A stretch of DNA of 64,000 bases, taken from positions 43,832,245-43,896,244 of the forward strand of contig OX638372.1 of assembly GCA_951812925.1 (NCBI GenBank), written 5' to 3'. The DNA is from Calliopum simillimum. Taxonomy: Eukaryota; Arthropoda; Insecta; Diptera; Lauxaniidae. Position numbers and translations under genes: made by a program. Numbering within the stretch: position 1 is the stretch's first letter; every line of letters begins with the position of its first letter. The notes beneath the pieces were generated by a model that worked only from the letters and a program-made list of their open reading frames with translations, was not told where the DNA came from and did no database searches. This document shows, one piece after another, positions 23,518 to 34,074 of the stretch.

Positions 23518-23962
23518 TTTCTAACCTATGACCTTGCTCTAATTAATTCTAATACGCTTTGAAAATTTCATCGCAATCAAGTCAATAGTTTCCGAGCCCT
23601 CAGAAGCAACACAAACAAACAAACCCTCATTTGGATATAATAATATATTCTCACTTGCCTGGTTAACCAGATGCTGATTAAGCACTAACCAAGACAGTTT
23701 TCCATATAAAAAGCTTTTGTATTTGTTTGGAAAAGATTAGCTAGTTTTTAAATAATTAGATCATTTAACCCAAAAAATCGGCAGGTGGCATCTCCAAATT
23801 CAAAAAATCCCAGGGAAATTATGAAATCGCTTTTTCTTTTGACAAATGCAAAATGTAAACATATAAAAAATTTTTAATAAAAAGCAAATTTAAGCTAAAA
23901 TCAAAAATGTGTTCATCTCAATTGTTTTAAAAAAAATTTAAATAATGAAATATATAAAAATA

Positions 23963-23995
23963 CTAGCTGTTTTACCCGGCGTTGCACGGGTTTTA
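23963..23995 (-). mobile_element. Helitron 3' terminus (minus)
   Basis: The complement reads AACCCGTGCAACGCCGGGTA-AAACAGCTAG followed by T. There is a short hairpin (ACCCG…CGGGT) about 10 nt before CTAG, the standard Helitron 3' end. The rest of the element would extend rightwards and may include the tandem array at 24085. Confidence 0.6.
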
Positions 23996-24084
23996 ATAAA
24001 AAGCCAGATTGCACTAAAAAGCTAATAACAAAAACTTTTTTTTATTCTTTAAAACAATGTGCCACAAACAGATGCTCCGATATA

Positions 24085-25262
24085 TTTATACTATCGGTAA
24101 AATTCCAAAAGTATCGCATAATATTAAAATATACATTGAAGAAATCGGTAAGAGTTCAAGTTTATGGAAAAACGTTCAAAATATCGGTAAATGTCCAAAA
24201 GTATCGAAATACACCGAAGAAATCGGTAAAAGCCCAAATGTATCGAAAACATCTAAAATATCGGCAAAAGTCTAAAAGAATAGTAGAACATCTAAAGTAT
24301 AGGTCAAAGTCCAAATATAACGAAAAACATTCAAAATATCGGTAAAAGTCCAAAAGTTTCGAAAAATATTGAAAAACATCTAAAATATCGGTAAAGGTCC
24401 AAAAATGTCGAAAAACATCCTAAAATCGGTAAAAGTCCAAAAGTATTGGAAAACATCGAAGAAATAATAATAATAATGTTAAAGACTAAGTTCTTCTATG
24501 CGAACGATTCAAATCAATAAATACTATATATGCAAAAATCAGTAAAAGTCCAAATAAAGCGAAAAAGATCCAATGTATCGAAAAAGGTCCAAAAGTTTCG
24601 AAAAACATTGAAACACATCGAAGAAATCGGATAAAGTCGAAGTTTATCAAAAAACATCCTACTTATCGGTAACAGTTCAAATCGAAAAACATCCAAACAT
24701 CGAAAGAAGTTCAAAAGTTTCGAAAAATAGTGAAATAAAGAAAAAAATTTTCGAAAAACCTACAAAATATCGGTAAAAGTCCAAAAATGTCGAAAAACAT
24801 CCTACATCGGTAAAAGCCCAAAATTATTGGAAAACATTGAAGAAATCGGTGAAAGTCCAAATACGCATATCGAAAAATGTTCAATATATCGAAAAAGGTC
24901 CAAAAGTTTCGGAAAATATTGAAACACAACGAAGAAATCGGTAAAATCCAAGTTAATAGAAAAACATCCAAAATATCGGTTAAAGTCCAAAAATGTCGAA
25001 AAACATCTTATATATCGGTAAAAGCCCGAAAGTTTTGAAAAATATTGAAACACATTGAAGAAATCGGTAAAAGTCTAAAAACAAAACATCCAATATATCG
25101 AAACAAAATCAAAAGTTTTGAAAAATAGTGAAATAACTATGTACATCGAAGAAATCGGTCAAAGTCCAAGTGTTTCGAAAAACATTCAAAATATCGCAAA
25201 AAGTCAAAAAGAATTGAAAAATATTGAAAAACATGTAAAACATCGTTAAAAATATTGAAAAT
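24085..25262. repeat. tandem array, 'TATCGGTAAAAGTCCAAAA' units
   Basis: About 1.2 kb consists of imperfect units of roughly 35-48 bp built from AAATATCGGTAAAAGTCC, AAAAxTxTCGAAAAACAT and TTGAAGAAATCGG blocks in varying order. Divergence between units is high. It starts about 90 bp after a Helitron end, so it may be an expanded Helitron tandem region, or an independent satellite. Confidence 0.7.
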
Positions 25263-25474
25263 ATTGAGTTGGCATCACTGACGAAATCACTCTCATTTTT
25301 GCTCTCATCAACAACACAACATCAAGAATAAAAAAAAAACAATAAATGAAAGAGACGGAAAAGACAACAACAACACATAACTCATGGCGCAGCAAGCTAT
25401 AGCGACTAAAATGCAAACGATCATTTTTATGCAAGCATTGAATTTTTTTTTTCAACAACTTCATACTAAAAAAA

Positions 25475-26554
25475 ACTAGTAAGGGTGTAAAATTTGGCCT
25501 GGCCAAACATTTAATACCCTACACTGCAGTATTTTTAAAATTTTGCTCATATGGGAGGTGCTACGCTCTCTTGTCCGAGTTCACCCAGTTTTTGTCCAGA
25601 GTTTGGATTTATAGTTATTAGTGTCTGAGTGAAAAACGTTTTCAGAATAGCGTTTTGAAGCTTTTGCTTATATAGGGAGTGCCACGCCCTATTGTCCGAG
25701 TTCGTCTAGTTTTAGCTTAAGGCGTGCATTTATAGTTTTTAGTATTTGAGTAAAGTTTGGTTGGACTATCTCAAAAAACTCTTTCACTATAGCATTTTGA
25801 AACTTTTGCTTATATGGGAGGTGCCACGCCCCCTTGTCAGATTTTACCCAATTTTTGTTGAGAGCTTTCATTTATGATCCTTAGTATCTGAGTCGAATTT
25901 GGTTTGAATATCTCAAAAAATGCTTTCAGTATAGCGTTTTGAAGCTTTTGCTTATATGGGAAGTGCCACGCCCCCTTGTCAGATTTTACCCAATTTTTGT
26001 TGAGAGCTTTCATTTATGATCCTTAGTATCTGAGTCGAATTTGGTTTGAATATCTCAAAAAATGCTTTCAGTATAGCGTTTTGAAGCTTTTGCTTATATG
26101 GGAGGTGCCACGCCCTTTTGTCCGAGTTCGCTCAGTTTTTTCTCAGAGCTTGCGCTTACAATTTCTAGTATTTATGTGTATTTTGGTTGCATTGTCGTGA
26201 ATAATACTCCTAAAATTGCATTTTGAATATATTTTTTGTATGGGCGGTAGGCGTGTCCGTTAACCGATTTTGCTCATTTTCAATCCCCCGAGCTATCTTT
26301 GATGACGGAGGCAGTGTACCAAATTTCATTGAATTATCTTGCTTAGTTTTCCCAAAAAGTGTATTTCCACACACATCACCCAGCCAGCCACCCAGCCAGC
26401 CAGCCAGCCAGCCAGACAGACGGACATGGCTATATCGACTCAGGAGGTGACGCTGATCAAGAATATATATACTTTTCTATACCTGCCACGCCTCCTTCTC
26501 TGCGTTACAAACGGAAGGACAAAGTGAATATACCCTGGGTGTAGGGTATAAAAA
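25475..26554 (+). mobile_element. DINE-1-like Helentron, full copy
   Basis: The copy starts ACTAGTAAGGGTGTAAAATT, then GGCCTGGCC and ATACCCTACAC. It ends with the inverted GTGTAGGGTAT, an 11-bp subterminal inverted repeat. Between the ends are tandem units of 141 bp (two consecutive ones nearly identical, from 25823 and 25964), a 'GGGCGGTAGGCGTGTCCGTT' block, (CAGC)n with CAGACAGACGGACATGG (26385-26425), and the block GACGCTGATCAAGAATATAT. The core and this last block are what I recognise from Drosophila DINE-1/INE-1. Non-coding. Confidence 0.8.
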
Positions 26555-27295
26555 GGTTTATCTTATAAAAACCAAAAAAATAAGTATACAATCCTTTTTC
26601 TTACCACACGTAGAACGTTTTAAAAAAAAATTATTAAAATCGGTTCGGTATATTTTGCACCAAATCGTTACATAGAGTTTTCATATAAGCAATTTTATAT
26701 AAATAGTATAGTATGTTCTGATGTTTGCTGTAACTTTCAGAAATTTACATTAGGTCATTACGTCCAACGGCATTAAGGACCCAATACGCATGGCACAGTT
26801 TTTACCTTTCTTTCTTTCCCGAATAGAACAATCTTATACGCAGAAATAAGGCCCATTTGGTTTTGCCTTACCAGTAGTTAGGGTCAATTGCAGTAACCTA
26901 ACAATGATTTAGTTGGGTATGACCTAAGATTTTCTTACTCAGAAATATCTACATGATTAGGAATTTGGCGAATACTGCAATTAGCCCACCTATGCCCTCG
27001 TTCGACTTCCGACTTTGACGCTATATGTACTTCGGAAAAAACTAATGGAGCTCTTATTAACACTGCCAAAATTTTCTAGTCAGGTAGAAACAATGTGATC
27101 CGTCCATGGTTTTGGTATTTACTACGAAGATCACTCTTTTCTCGTAACTCGACTAATAAAATTCTGTGTCGAAAATATTCTGATAAGCGTTTTTATACGA
27201 AGTTCTAAAAAGCAGAAGATATAGAATTAATATATATATCAATTTTCTATATATAAATGTCATTAAGCAACACACTTAAAAATTCTTAAAAATAT
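26555..27295. other. unassigned spacer
   Basis: No supported gene; no clear repeat. Confidence 0.4.
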
Positions 27296-27643
27296 ATATA
27301 GATATAGGTATAGATATAGATATAGATATAGATATAGATATAGATATAGATATAGATATAGATATAGATATAGATATAGATATAGATATAGATATAGATA
27401 TAGATATAGATATAGATATAGATATAGATATAGATATAGATATAGATATAGATATAGATATAGATATAGATATAGATATAGATATAGATATAGATATAGA
27501 TATAGATATAGATATAAATATAGATATAGATATAGATATAGATATAGATATAGATATAGATATAGATATAGATATAGATATAGATATAGGTATAGATATA
27601 GATATAGATATAGATATAGATATAGATATAGATATAGATACAG
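27296..27643. repeat. (ATAGAT)n microsatellite, about 345 bp
   Basis: More than 55 nearly perfect hexamers, with rare variants (GGTATA at 27307 and 27588, AAATATA near 27517). Confidence 0.95.
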
Positions 27644-27660
27644 ATATTAATTAATTCCAG

Positions 27661-27947
27661 ATCAAAATTCCATTTCGTCTTTGAATTCTATAAGCTCAAA
27701 CTGCTTTGGACCAACAAATCATATGGAACTATACCCACGCCGACGTCAGACAGAATTCTATTACGAACCGCAGCCAATGGAGGAATTTCAAAGCCGCGCC
27801 TCAGAACATCCACAGGATAAATTAAAAAAAGCACAAAGTTCGAAATATAGTTTAAGTGACATTCATCATGATCAGGTGCCAAAAGTACGAATAAATCCGC
27901 CAAAAAACTCGGATATGCGTATGTTTAGAAATAGTTATTTTTCATAG
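27661..27947 (+). CDS. candidate terminal coding exon, unknown protein
   Basis: The sequence after ATTAATTAATTCCAG opens a frame of about 95 codons to TAG at 27945-27947. The peptide is hydrophilic and protein-like ([20 protein letters not shown], …[20 protein letters not shown]). It is rich in Pro, Asp, Arg and His, unlike the Lys/Phe/Ile bias of chance frames nearby. An AATAAA at 28111-28116 follows. If the acceptor is used, the upstream exon must end in phase 1; I could not find it in the window. The family is not recognised. The acceptor has no pyrimidine tract because the microsatellite ends about 17 bp before it. Confidence 0.45.
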
Positions 27948-28134
27948 TACAGTGAGTGGGATCTATGACGTGGTAAAAAGTTGATGAAAGAAATTGTCCG
28001 ATGTTGTCGTGTCGAGTAGTGGAAATGAAAACTTCATTCTAACTTTTTTTTTTTAACATAAATTCTATTTTATTGCATAATTTATAAAAAAAAAAAAATC
28101 GAATAATTTAAAATAAAACATTTTAAAGTGTATA

Positions 28135-28330
28135 GAATTTTGGCTAATGCCAAAGGGCATGTTTAGCTGCAATTTGATTGATGTTGGCGGTCTTGTTGTG
28201 CTTCATGGTCTGGATCACTTTATCAATTGACAACGTCCGTGATTGATTTCAACTACCTCGAGTCCTTACGGTAGATGTAACTGATGAGATGACTACTTGA
28301 CGAGTTGTGTTAGAGAATTCAGAATATCGC
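28135..28330 (-). pseudogene. LINE fragment, linker before the RT domain
   Basis: The minus strand reads TLSIDKVIQTMKHNKTANIN followed by QIAAKHALWH. This fits the 'EV..AI..MKNNKAAGxDxIxAELxKHG' segment just before the RT core of many LINEs. Only about 60 residues remain, with a stop upstream. Confidence 0.45.
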
Positions 28331-28339
28331 AAAATATTC

Positions 28340-28787
28340 CTCGCATTCCGTTAGTAAGCCATTAGTAATTCAGGATATATATTTAATAAATTCACCCCTC
28401 CAATGCACCCTTCTAAAAGTATATATAAATCGCTTAAAGAGTGGTTACTTTCTTTATTTCTTTCAACAAAGCCACATTTAATTTCGCCATCAAATAGAGA
28501 AAAAAAAAATAAAAAAATTAAAGCGCTTCTGCGAAGGATATGTGAGTTCCACGCAAAATTGTGCCAATTTGTATTTTCCATATAATTAAGTGTGTAATTT
28601 TGCGTACACATTTGTGTGTGTGAGTGTGGGCTACAATAATTGAGTGTGCATGTGACAGTGTGCGCTAGTTTTCGAAAGTATCATCATAATCAAGCGAGCG
28701 CAAAAAATGTCCTTTTTCATGCAATTTTATGTTTTGCATTTTTGCAACATTTTCAACGAGGAAGCCTATAGAGATGCAGACGACGAC
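28340..28787. other. spacer
   Basis: TG-rich tract (28590-28660); no supported gene. Confidence 0.4.
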
Positions 28788-28850
28788 GGCGACGACGTTG
28801 GCGATGACTCCTCCGACGGCGACGACGTTGGCGATGACTCCTCCGACGAC
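28788..28850. repeat. two tandem 30-bp GC-rich units
   Basis: GGCGACGACGTTGGCGATGA-CTCCTCCGAC is repeated twice in tandem (from 28788 and 28818), in a GAC-rich context. It creates acidic (plus) or arginine-rich (minus) frames that look artefactual. Confidence 0.8.
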
Positions 28851-28859
28851 AACGATGCT

Positions 28860-29779
28860 CAAAAGGATAGCAATGAATGTGCAAACTAACGGTATATATC
28901 AGGCTTATTACATGAGAACGAGGACGACGTTGTTGATGAATGAGAGACGATAAAATGAGCAACAGCGGTAACGGTAACGGAATTGCTGCATTGCACTTTT
29001 GCTGTTGTGTGGCAGTTCTATAAGTGTAGGTGTAAAATAGATGTGTATGTAGATATATGTGTATGTAAAAGGGGTGTATGTAAGCGGTAGCCACCTATGA
29101 CCGTGGCCTACTTAGTAATGTTAATTTTATGTTAAATGCAGTTTAAATGTTTTACACTTTTTGTTGCATGCAATTTTGTTATCTGTGTTATTGTTGTTGG
29201 ATTCCACCGTTGTTGTTGTTGGTTTTTTTATAAAGAATTTTAAGCGGTTGATGTTGAGGATACTCTTATACTTTAACGCTTGATGAAGCATTTGGAAAGT
29301 GTAGTTATAAAAACTTGAATAGCAGTGTTTCAGATGCATATCCTTAATTGCTTGTTGCATGAAAATACACAGACACACAATTTTAAGGAGATTCCATGAG
29401 ATTAGTCCTCCTCAACCCATTAAGCAAAACTAAGCAAATAGTGAGCGCCCCTCCCCTAAATTAATTGTAAGGTCTAGACGTAAATTTAAATTTAAAAATT
29501 TTTAATCGTTTTGTCTTTCATAAGAGGCCTTGCTTTTAAGTAAAAAATCATTTTTCCCACCGTAATTGAAAAACTCAAAGAAGTAGATATTTGGGACCGT
29601 GTATCTACACTAAAAAAAATTTTTAAATTTTTCACTTCAAATTTTTTGCAAAAGTATAGTCTTTATTTTTCAAGCATTTTGGCTATCCATTCTGTGAAGA
29701 AAAATAGTTATGAGCAAAAAAATTTAATCCAGGAGAATCAAAACCGCTCCATTGTTTTTTTTTTCAGGAACGAAAAAAA
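28860..29779. other. spacer
   Basis: Includes a TTG-rich run (29190-29222) and a half copy of the 'AGAGGCCTTGCTTTTAAGTA' palindromic core (29525-29550). No supported gene. Confidence 0.4.
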
Positions 29780-30714
29780 ACTAGTAAGGGTGTAAAATTT
29801 GGCCTGGCCAAACATTAAATACCCTACACTGCAGTATTTTTCAAATTTTGCTCATATGGGAGTTGCTACGCCCTCTTGTCCGAGGTCACCCAGTGTTTGT
29901 TCAGCGCTTGCATTTATAGTTTTTAGTGTCTGAGTGAAAAACTTTTTCAGTAAAGCGTTTTGAAGCTTTTGCTTATATAGGAGGTGCCACGCCCTCTTGA
30001 CCGAGTTCGTCTAGTTTTAGCTTAGAGCGTGCATTTATAGTATTTAGTATTTGAGTGAAGCTTGGTTCGATTATCTCAAGAAACTGTTTCAGTATAGCAT
30101 TTTGAAACTTTTGCTTATGTGGGAGGTACCACGCCCCCTTGTCCGATTTCACCCAATTTTTGTTGAGAGCTTTCATTTATGATTCTTAGTGTCTGAGTCA
30201 AATTAGATTCGAATATTTCAAAAAACGCTTTCAGTATAGCGTTTTTAAGCAATTGCTTATATGGGAGGTGCCACGCCCTCTTGTCCGAATTCGCTTGGTT
30301 TTTCCTCAGAGCTTGCGCTTACAATTTTTAATATTAATGCGTATTTTGGTTGCATTATCGTGAAAAAAACTCCTAAAATTGCATTTTGAATATATTTTTT
30401 GTATGGGCGGTAGGCGTGTCCGTTGACCGATTTCACTCATTTTCAATCCCCCGAGCTAACTTTGGTGACGAAGGCAGTGTACCAAGTTTCATTGAATTAT
30501 CTTGCTCAGTTTTCCCAAAAAGTGTATTTCAACACACAGCCAGCCAGCCAGCCACCCAGCCAGCCAGCCAGCCAGACAGACGGACATGGCTATATCGACT
30601 CAGGAGGTGACGCTGATCAAGAATATATATACTTTTCTATATCTGCCACGCCTCCTTCTCTGCGTTACAAACGGAAGGACAAAGTGAATATACCCCGGGT
30701 GTAGGGTATAAAAA
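29780..30714 (+). mobile_element. DINE-1-like Helentron, full copy
   Basis: Same architecture as 25475-26554: ACTAGTAAGGGTGTAAAATT start, ATACCCTACAC / GTGTAGGGTAT subterminal repeats, about 141-bp tandem units, (CAGC)n core at 30537-30580, and AAGAATATATATACTTTTCT near the end. It has fewer tandem units than the 25475 copy. Confidence 0.8.
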
Positions 30715-30846
30715 CCATGTAATTGGCTGTAACTTTCGAAACCGATCAGCTCCGATTTTACTTGAAGCAGTTGTATAATCCTGAAATGAGTACGAACACA
30801 TTCCCATACCACGATTTTGTCGTCAATAAAGTCAAACTCAAAACAC

Positions 30847-31664
30847 GTGGGAGGTGCTACGCTCTCTTGTCCGTGTTTACCCAGTTTTTGTTCAGAGCTT
30901 GGATTTATAGTTTTTAGTGTCTGAGTGAAAAACGTTTCTTGTCCGAGTTCGTCTAGTTTTAGCTTAGAGCGTGCATTTATAGTCTTTAGTATTTGAGTGA
31001 AGTTTGGTTGGATTATTTCAAAAAACTCTTCCAGTATAGCATTTTACAACTTTTGCTTATGTGGGAGGTGCCACGCACCCTTGTCCAATTTCACCCAATT
31101 TTTGTTGAGAGCTTTCATCTATAATACTAAGTGTCTGAGTCGAATCTGGTTCGAATATCTCAAAAACCCTTTCACTATAGCGTTTTGAAGCTTTTGCTTG
31201 TATGGAAGGTGCCCCGCCCTCTTGTTGGAATTCATTCAGTTTTTTCTCAGAGCTTGCGCCTACAATTTTTAGTATTTATGCGTATTTTGGTTGCATTATC
31301 GTGAATAATACTCCTTAAATTGCATTTTGAATATATTTTTTGTATGGGCGGTAGGCGTGTCCGTTGACTGATTTCGCTCATTTTCAATCCCCCGAGCTAT
31401 CTTTGACGACGGAGGCAGTGCTCCAAATTTCATTGAAGTGTCTTGCTCAGTTTTCCCAAAAAGTGTATTTCAACACACAGCCAGCCAGCCAACCAGCCAG
31501 CCAGCCAGCCAGCCACCCAGCCAGCCAGACAGACATGGCTATATCGACTCAGGAGATGACGCTGATCAAGAATATACATATATACTTTTGTATACCTGCC
31601 ACGCCTCCTTCTCTGCGTTACAAACGGAAGGACAAAGTGAATATACCCCGGGTGTAGGGTATAA
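30847..31664 (+). mobile_element. DINE-1-like Helentron, 5'-truncated copy
   Basis: The copy begins inside the tandem units (GGGAGGTGCTACGCTCTCTT). It has the CAGC core at about 31480-31530 and ends GTGTAGGGTATAAA. It lies 130 bp after the previous copy in the same orientation, so the pair may derive from one tandem or serial event. Confidence 0.75.
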
Positions 31665-31779
31665 AGATTACAGATATCGTTTTTAAGAGCCTTCTAATTT
31701 TTCAAACACAGTCGGAATGACTTTTTTTCTATCCAGTCCAGCGATCGTTTTCACGGCGCTTTCGGACGGTCCATTAGTC

Positions 31780-32145
31780 TTGGATCTTAGACATTAAGTC
31801 TTGGTCGCGATCTTGATGTTGGTCTTGAAAAAATTTCTAAATATTGCTGAGTATTCAAAATTTCTAAACCTTATATTTACAAAACAGTGGGGTTTTTAAG
31901 AAGCCAAATTTCGAATTGAGCGATGATTTTATGCTTGAAAGGGGCGTGACACACCTATCAACTGTAAATTACCAAGACAGTCTTGGTCATGATGATCATC
32001 GTAACCAAGAGCAAGCCCAAGAACAATACCATAGCAGTCTTGGTCTTGCTCTTGAAATTATATCAGCGTCTTGGTCTTCGTCTCCAAAAATTACCAAGAC
32101 CAAGACTGATGACCAAGACTATTTTTGCTCATCACTATTTCCATC
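31780..32145. repeat. CTTGGTC/GACCAAG-rich dispersed repeat
   Basis: Clusters of TCTTGGTC and GACCAAGAC words in both orientations. Its first part (31785-31945) is the reverse complement of 51085-51265, sharing 'GCATAAAATCATC', 'AATTTGGC' and 'TTTTTTCAAGACCAA'. The long frame across it (31916-32215) is a product of the repeat. Confidence 0.55.
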
Positions 32146-32219
32146 TACCTTGACAGTTCTACTAAAATGCTTGACGGTAGACTTCAATATGCGATTGGCG
32201 TCAGATTTTTACTGAGATA

Positions 32220-33335
32220 AGATTCTGTTGGCTTCTAATAAACAATTGGAATAAGGCTTGGATCATGAAATTTTTACAAAGACAATTGTTGTAGAACACT
32301 TGTCAGTTGCGTAGCAAGACGTTGCTGGTTAACTTCATTAAAAGGACTGAGAGAACAATCGAATCAAAAATTTTGGATGTTTTGTTAACCTATTCCATGG
32401 CTTTGCCATAATGAAACAACTGATTAAATAATCGATATGCTCTTTATTTCAAAGCACATTTTCTTCGGGACAATGCATTTTTTTCGCAGAATTGAGTGAA
32501 GGTAAAGTAGATTAATTTAGCTGAGAGATCTGGGAATACTTCGTTATTTCAATGGTCTTTGTTAAGTCATCTAAAAAAGCAGGCATGATGCCAGAATCTG
32601 AGATCTACCCTAAAGGTACATATAATGAATGACAACTGAAGGATTCGCTGATCATCTTAAGAAGTTGATTGTTATACGCTCTTGTTTTTTATTTAACGAT
32701 TTTGTTGGAATTCCTTGCTTGCTGTTTTATGTTAAAATTTTATAAAACGGGCGTAATTTGTTAATTTCTGCCAGGTCATTAAACATTTGAAATTTGTATT
32801 TCTTGCCGTAGACCTACACATCATTGCTGATGAAGTTGTGAAAAGGCCTGAGATCTTGCGTCTGGACCCTTGTTTGTGCTTCATCTCTTAAGCGTTCTTC
32901 TTTTTTTAGTTTTGTGACAATCCTATCAATATTTTATTAGCATTCTTCACACTTCTCCACTTCAACATGTGTACATATGTATAAAATCTTTTTACACGTA
33001 CCCATACACATTCAAAGGCATGTGTACAAAACTAATTGTGTACAATTAATTAAAATTTAATACCCATTGTAATTGCCAAGCCAACATACATTAAGTCACT
33101 TCCTTTTTCGACTACTAATACCATCAAACCGTATCTTAAGTTTAACGAGCTCATCAATGCAGCCCTCAAATAATCAGCTACCACCCCCTTTTGGAGGACA
33201 TTTAGAAGGTGTTTAAAATTTTCTTCACGTCCTTTGCTGTATGATTTCCTTTATGTTGTACTATCGTGACCTTTTACTACAAAGATTTAACTTCAATTTT
33301 TTTTTTGATTCTGATGTTATTGCTTGAGTTACATA
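32220..33335. other. unassigned stretch
   Basis: No supported gene. On the minus strand, patches around 32380-32620 look faintly protein-like (for example IMAKPWNRLTKHPKFLIRLF), but stops interrupt and no family is recognised. Confidence 0.35.
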
Positions 33336-33337
33336 CA

Positions 33338-34070
33338 GGAGAAGAGTGCCGAGTGTGGGCACCTTTTTGTTTTCGACTCATAACTTTTGACCAAGTGTAT
33401 ATTATGCAGACATATAAGTGCCAATGGAAAGCTAGAGACCTTAGCTAACTACTGGTGTAAATTGATTTCGTCAGTTGGAAAAATTATATAAAAAAATAGC
33501 GTAAAAATGCGATATCTTTAAAGGGCCTATTAATTCTTTCTATTCCACTAAAAAAGCGTGAAAAGGCAAAAGAACATCATTTAAATTAGTAATGTTGGCT
33601 TCCATTACGATATTTCAGTAAAACACACGCTTTTAATAAAAAAAAGAGGAGTGCCCACACGCGAACCAATTCGGAGCCCACACTCAACTTTGACAGCCAC
33701 TTTGAAAAGCAATAAACATTGTGTTCAAAACAAAATGTTCACACATTTGGTTGCATTCGGTTTCGAATCACAAAATATAATAAATTTACTCGTACTGCAT
33801 GAATATAGATTGCATTCAGCTTTTCGATTGAACCATTTCGATTTATCGTACTTGGAAAATTATTGAAAAAAACTTTTGTGTTGACTTTCACTTATTCAAA
33901 AATTATTTTCTTCGCAGCAATTGCATCTCTTTGCTCCGGTAAATGCACAAAAACTTCGTGCTGTCATAACACGTGCTTAACATTTGTCAGAACAGCCGCA
34001 TTTGTTTTCTTTCAAAAGTTACGGGAGGGTGCCCACACCCGAACCATGCCCGCAGGCGGCACCCTTCCCC
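33338..34070 (-). mobile_element. pogo-like deletion derivative I
   Basis: The ends GGAGAAGAGTGCC (left) and the complement of GGGGAAGGGTGCC (right) match the ends of the copy at 38718-39874, in opposite orientation. About 430 bp (33645-34070) is nearly identical to 38718-39140 in reverse complement. No transposase remnant is left. The small cysteine-containing frame here occurs in both copies and is not taken as a gene. Confidence 0.7.
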
Positions 34071-34074
34071 TACT

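Noticed and set aside
24085..25262. possible CRISPR-like regularly spaced array
   Set aside because: Repeats are imperfect, without unique equal-length spacers, and the DNA is eukaryotic; it is a degenerate tandem array.
28753..29094. 113-codon arginine-rich minus frame and its acidic plus-strand mirror
   Set aside because: Produced by the 30-bp GAC-rich tandem repeat; no conserved domain.
31916..32215. 99-codon frame
   Set aside because: Composed of CTTGGTC/GACCAAG repeat words; not a protein-coding signature.
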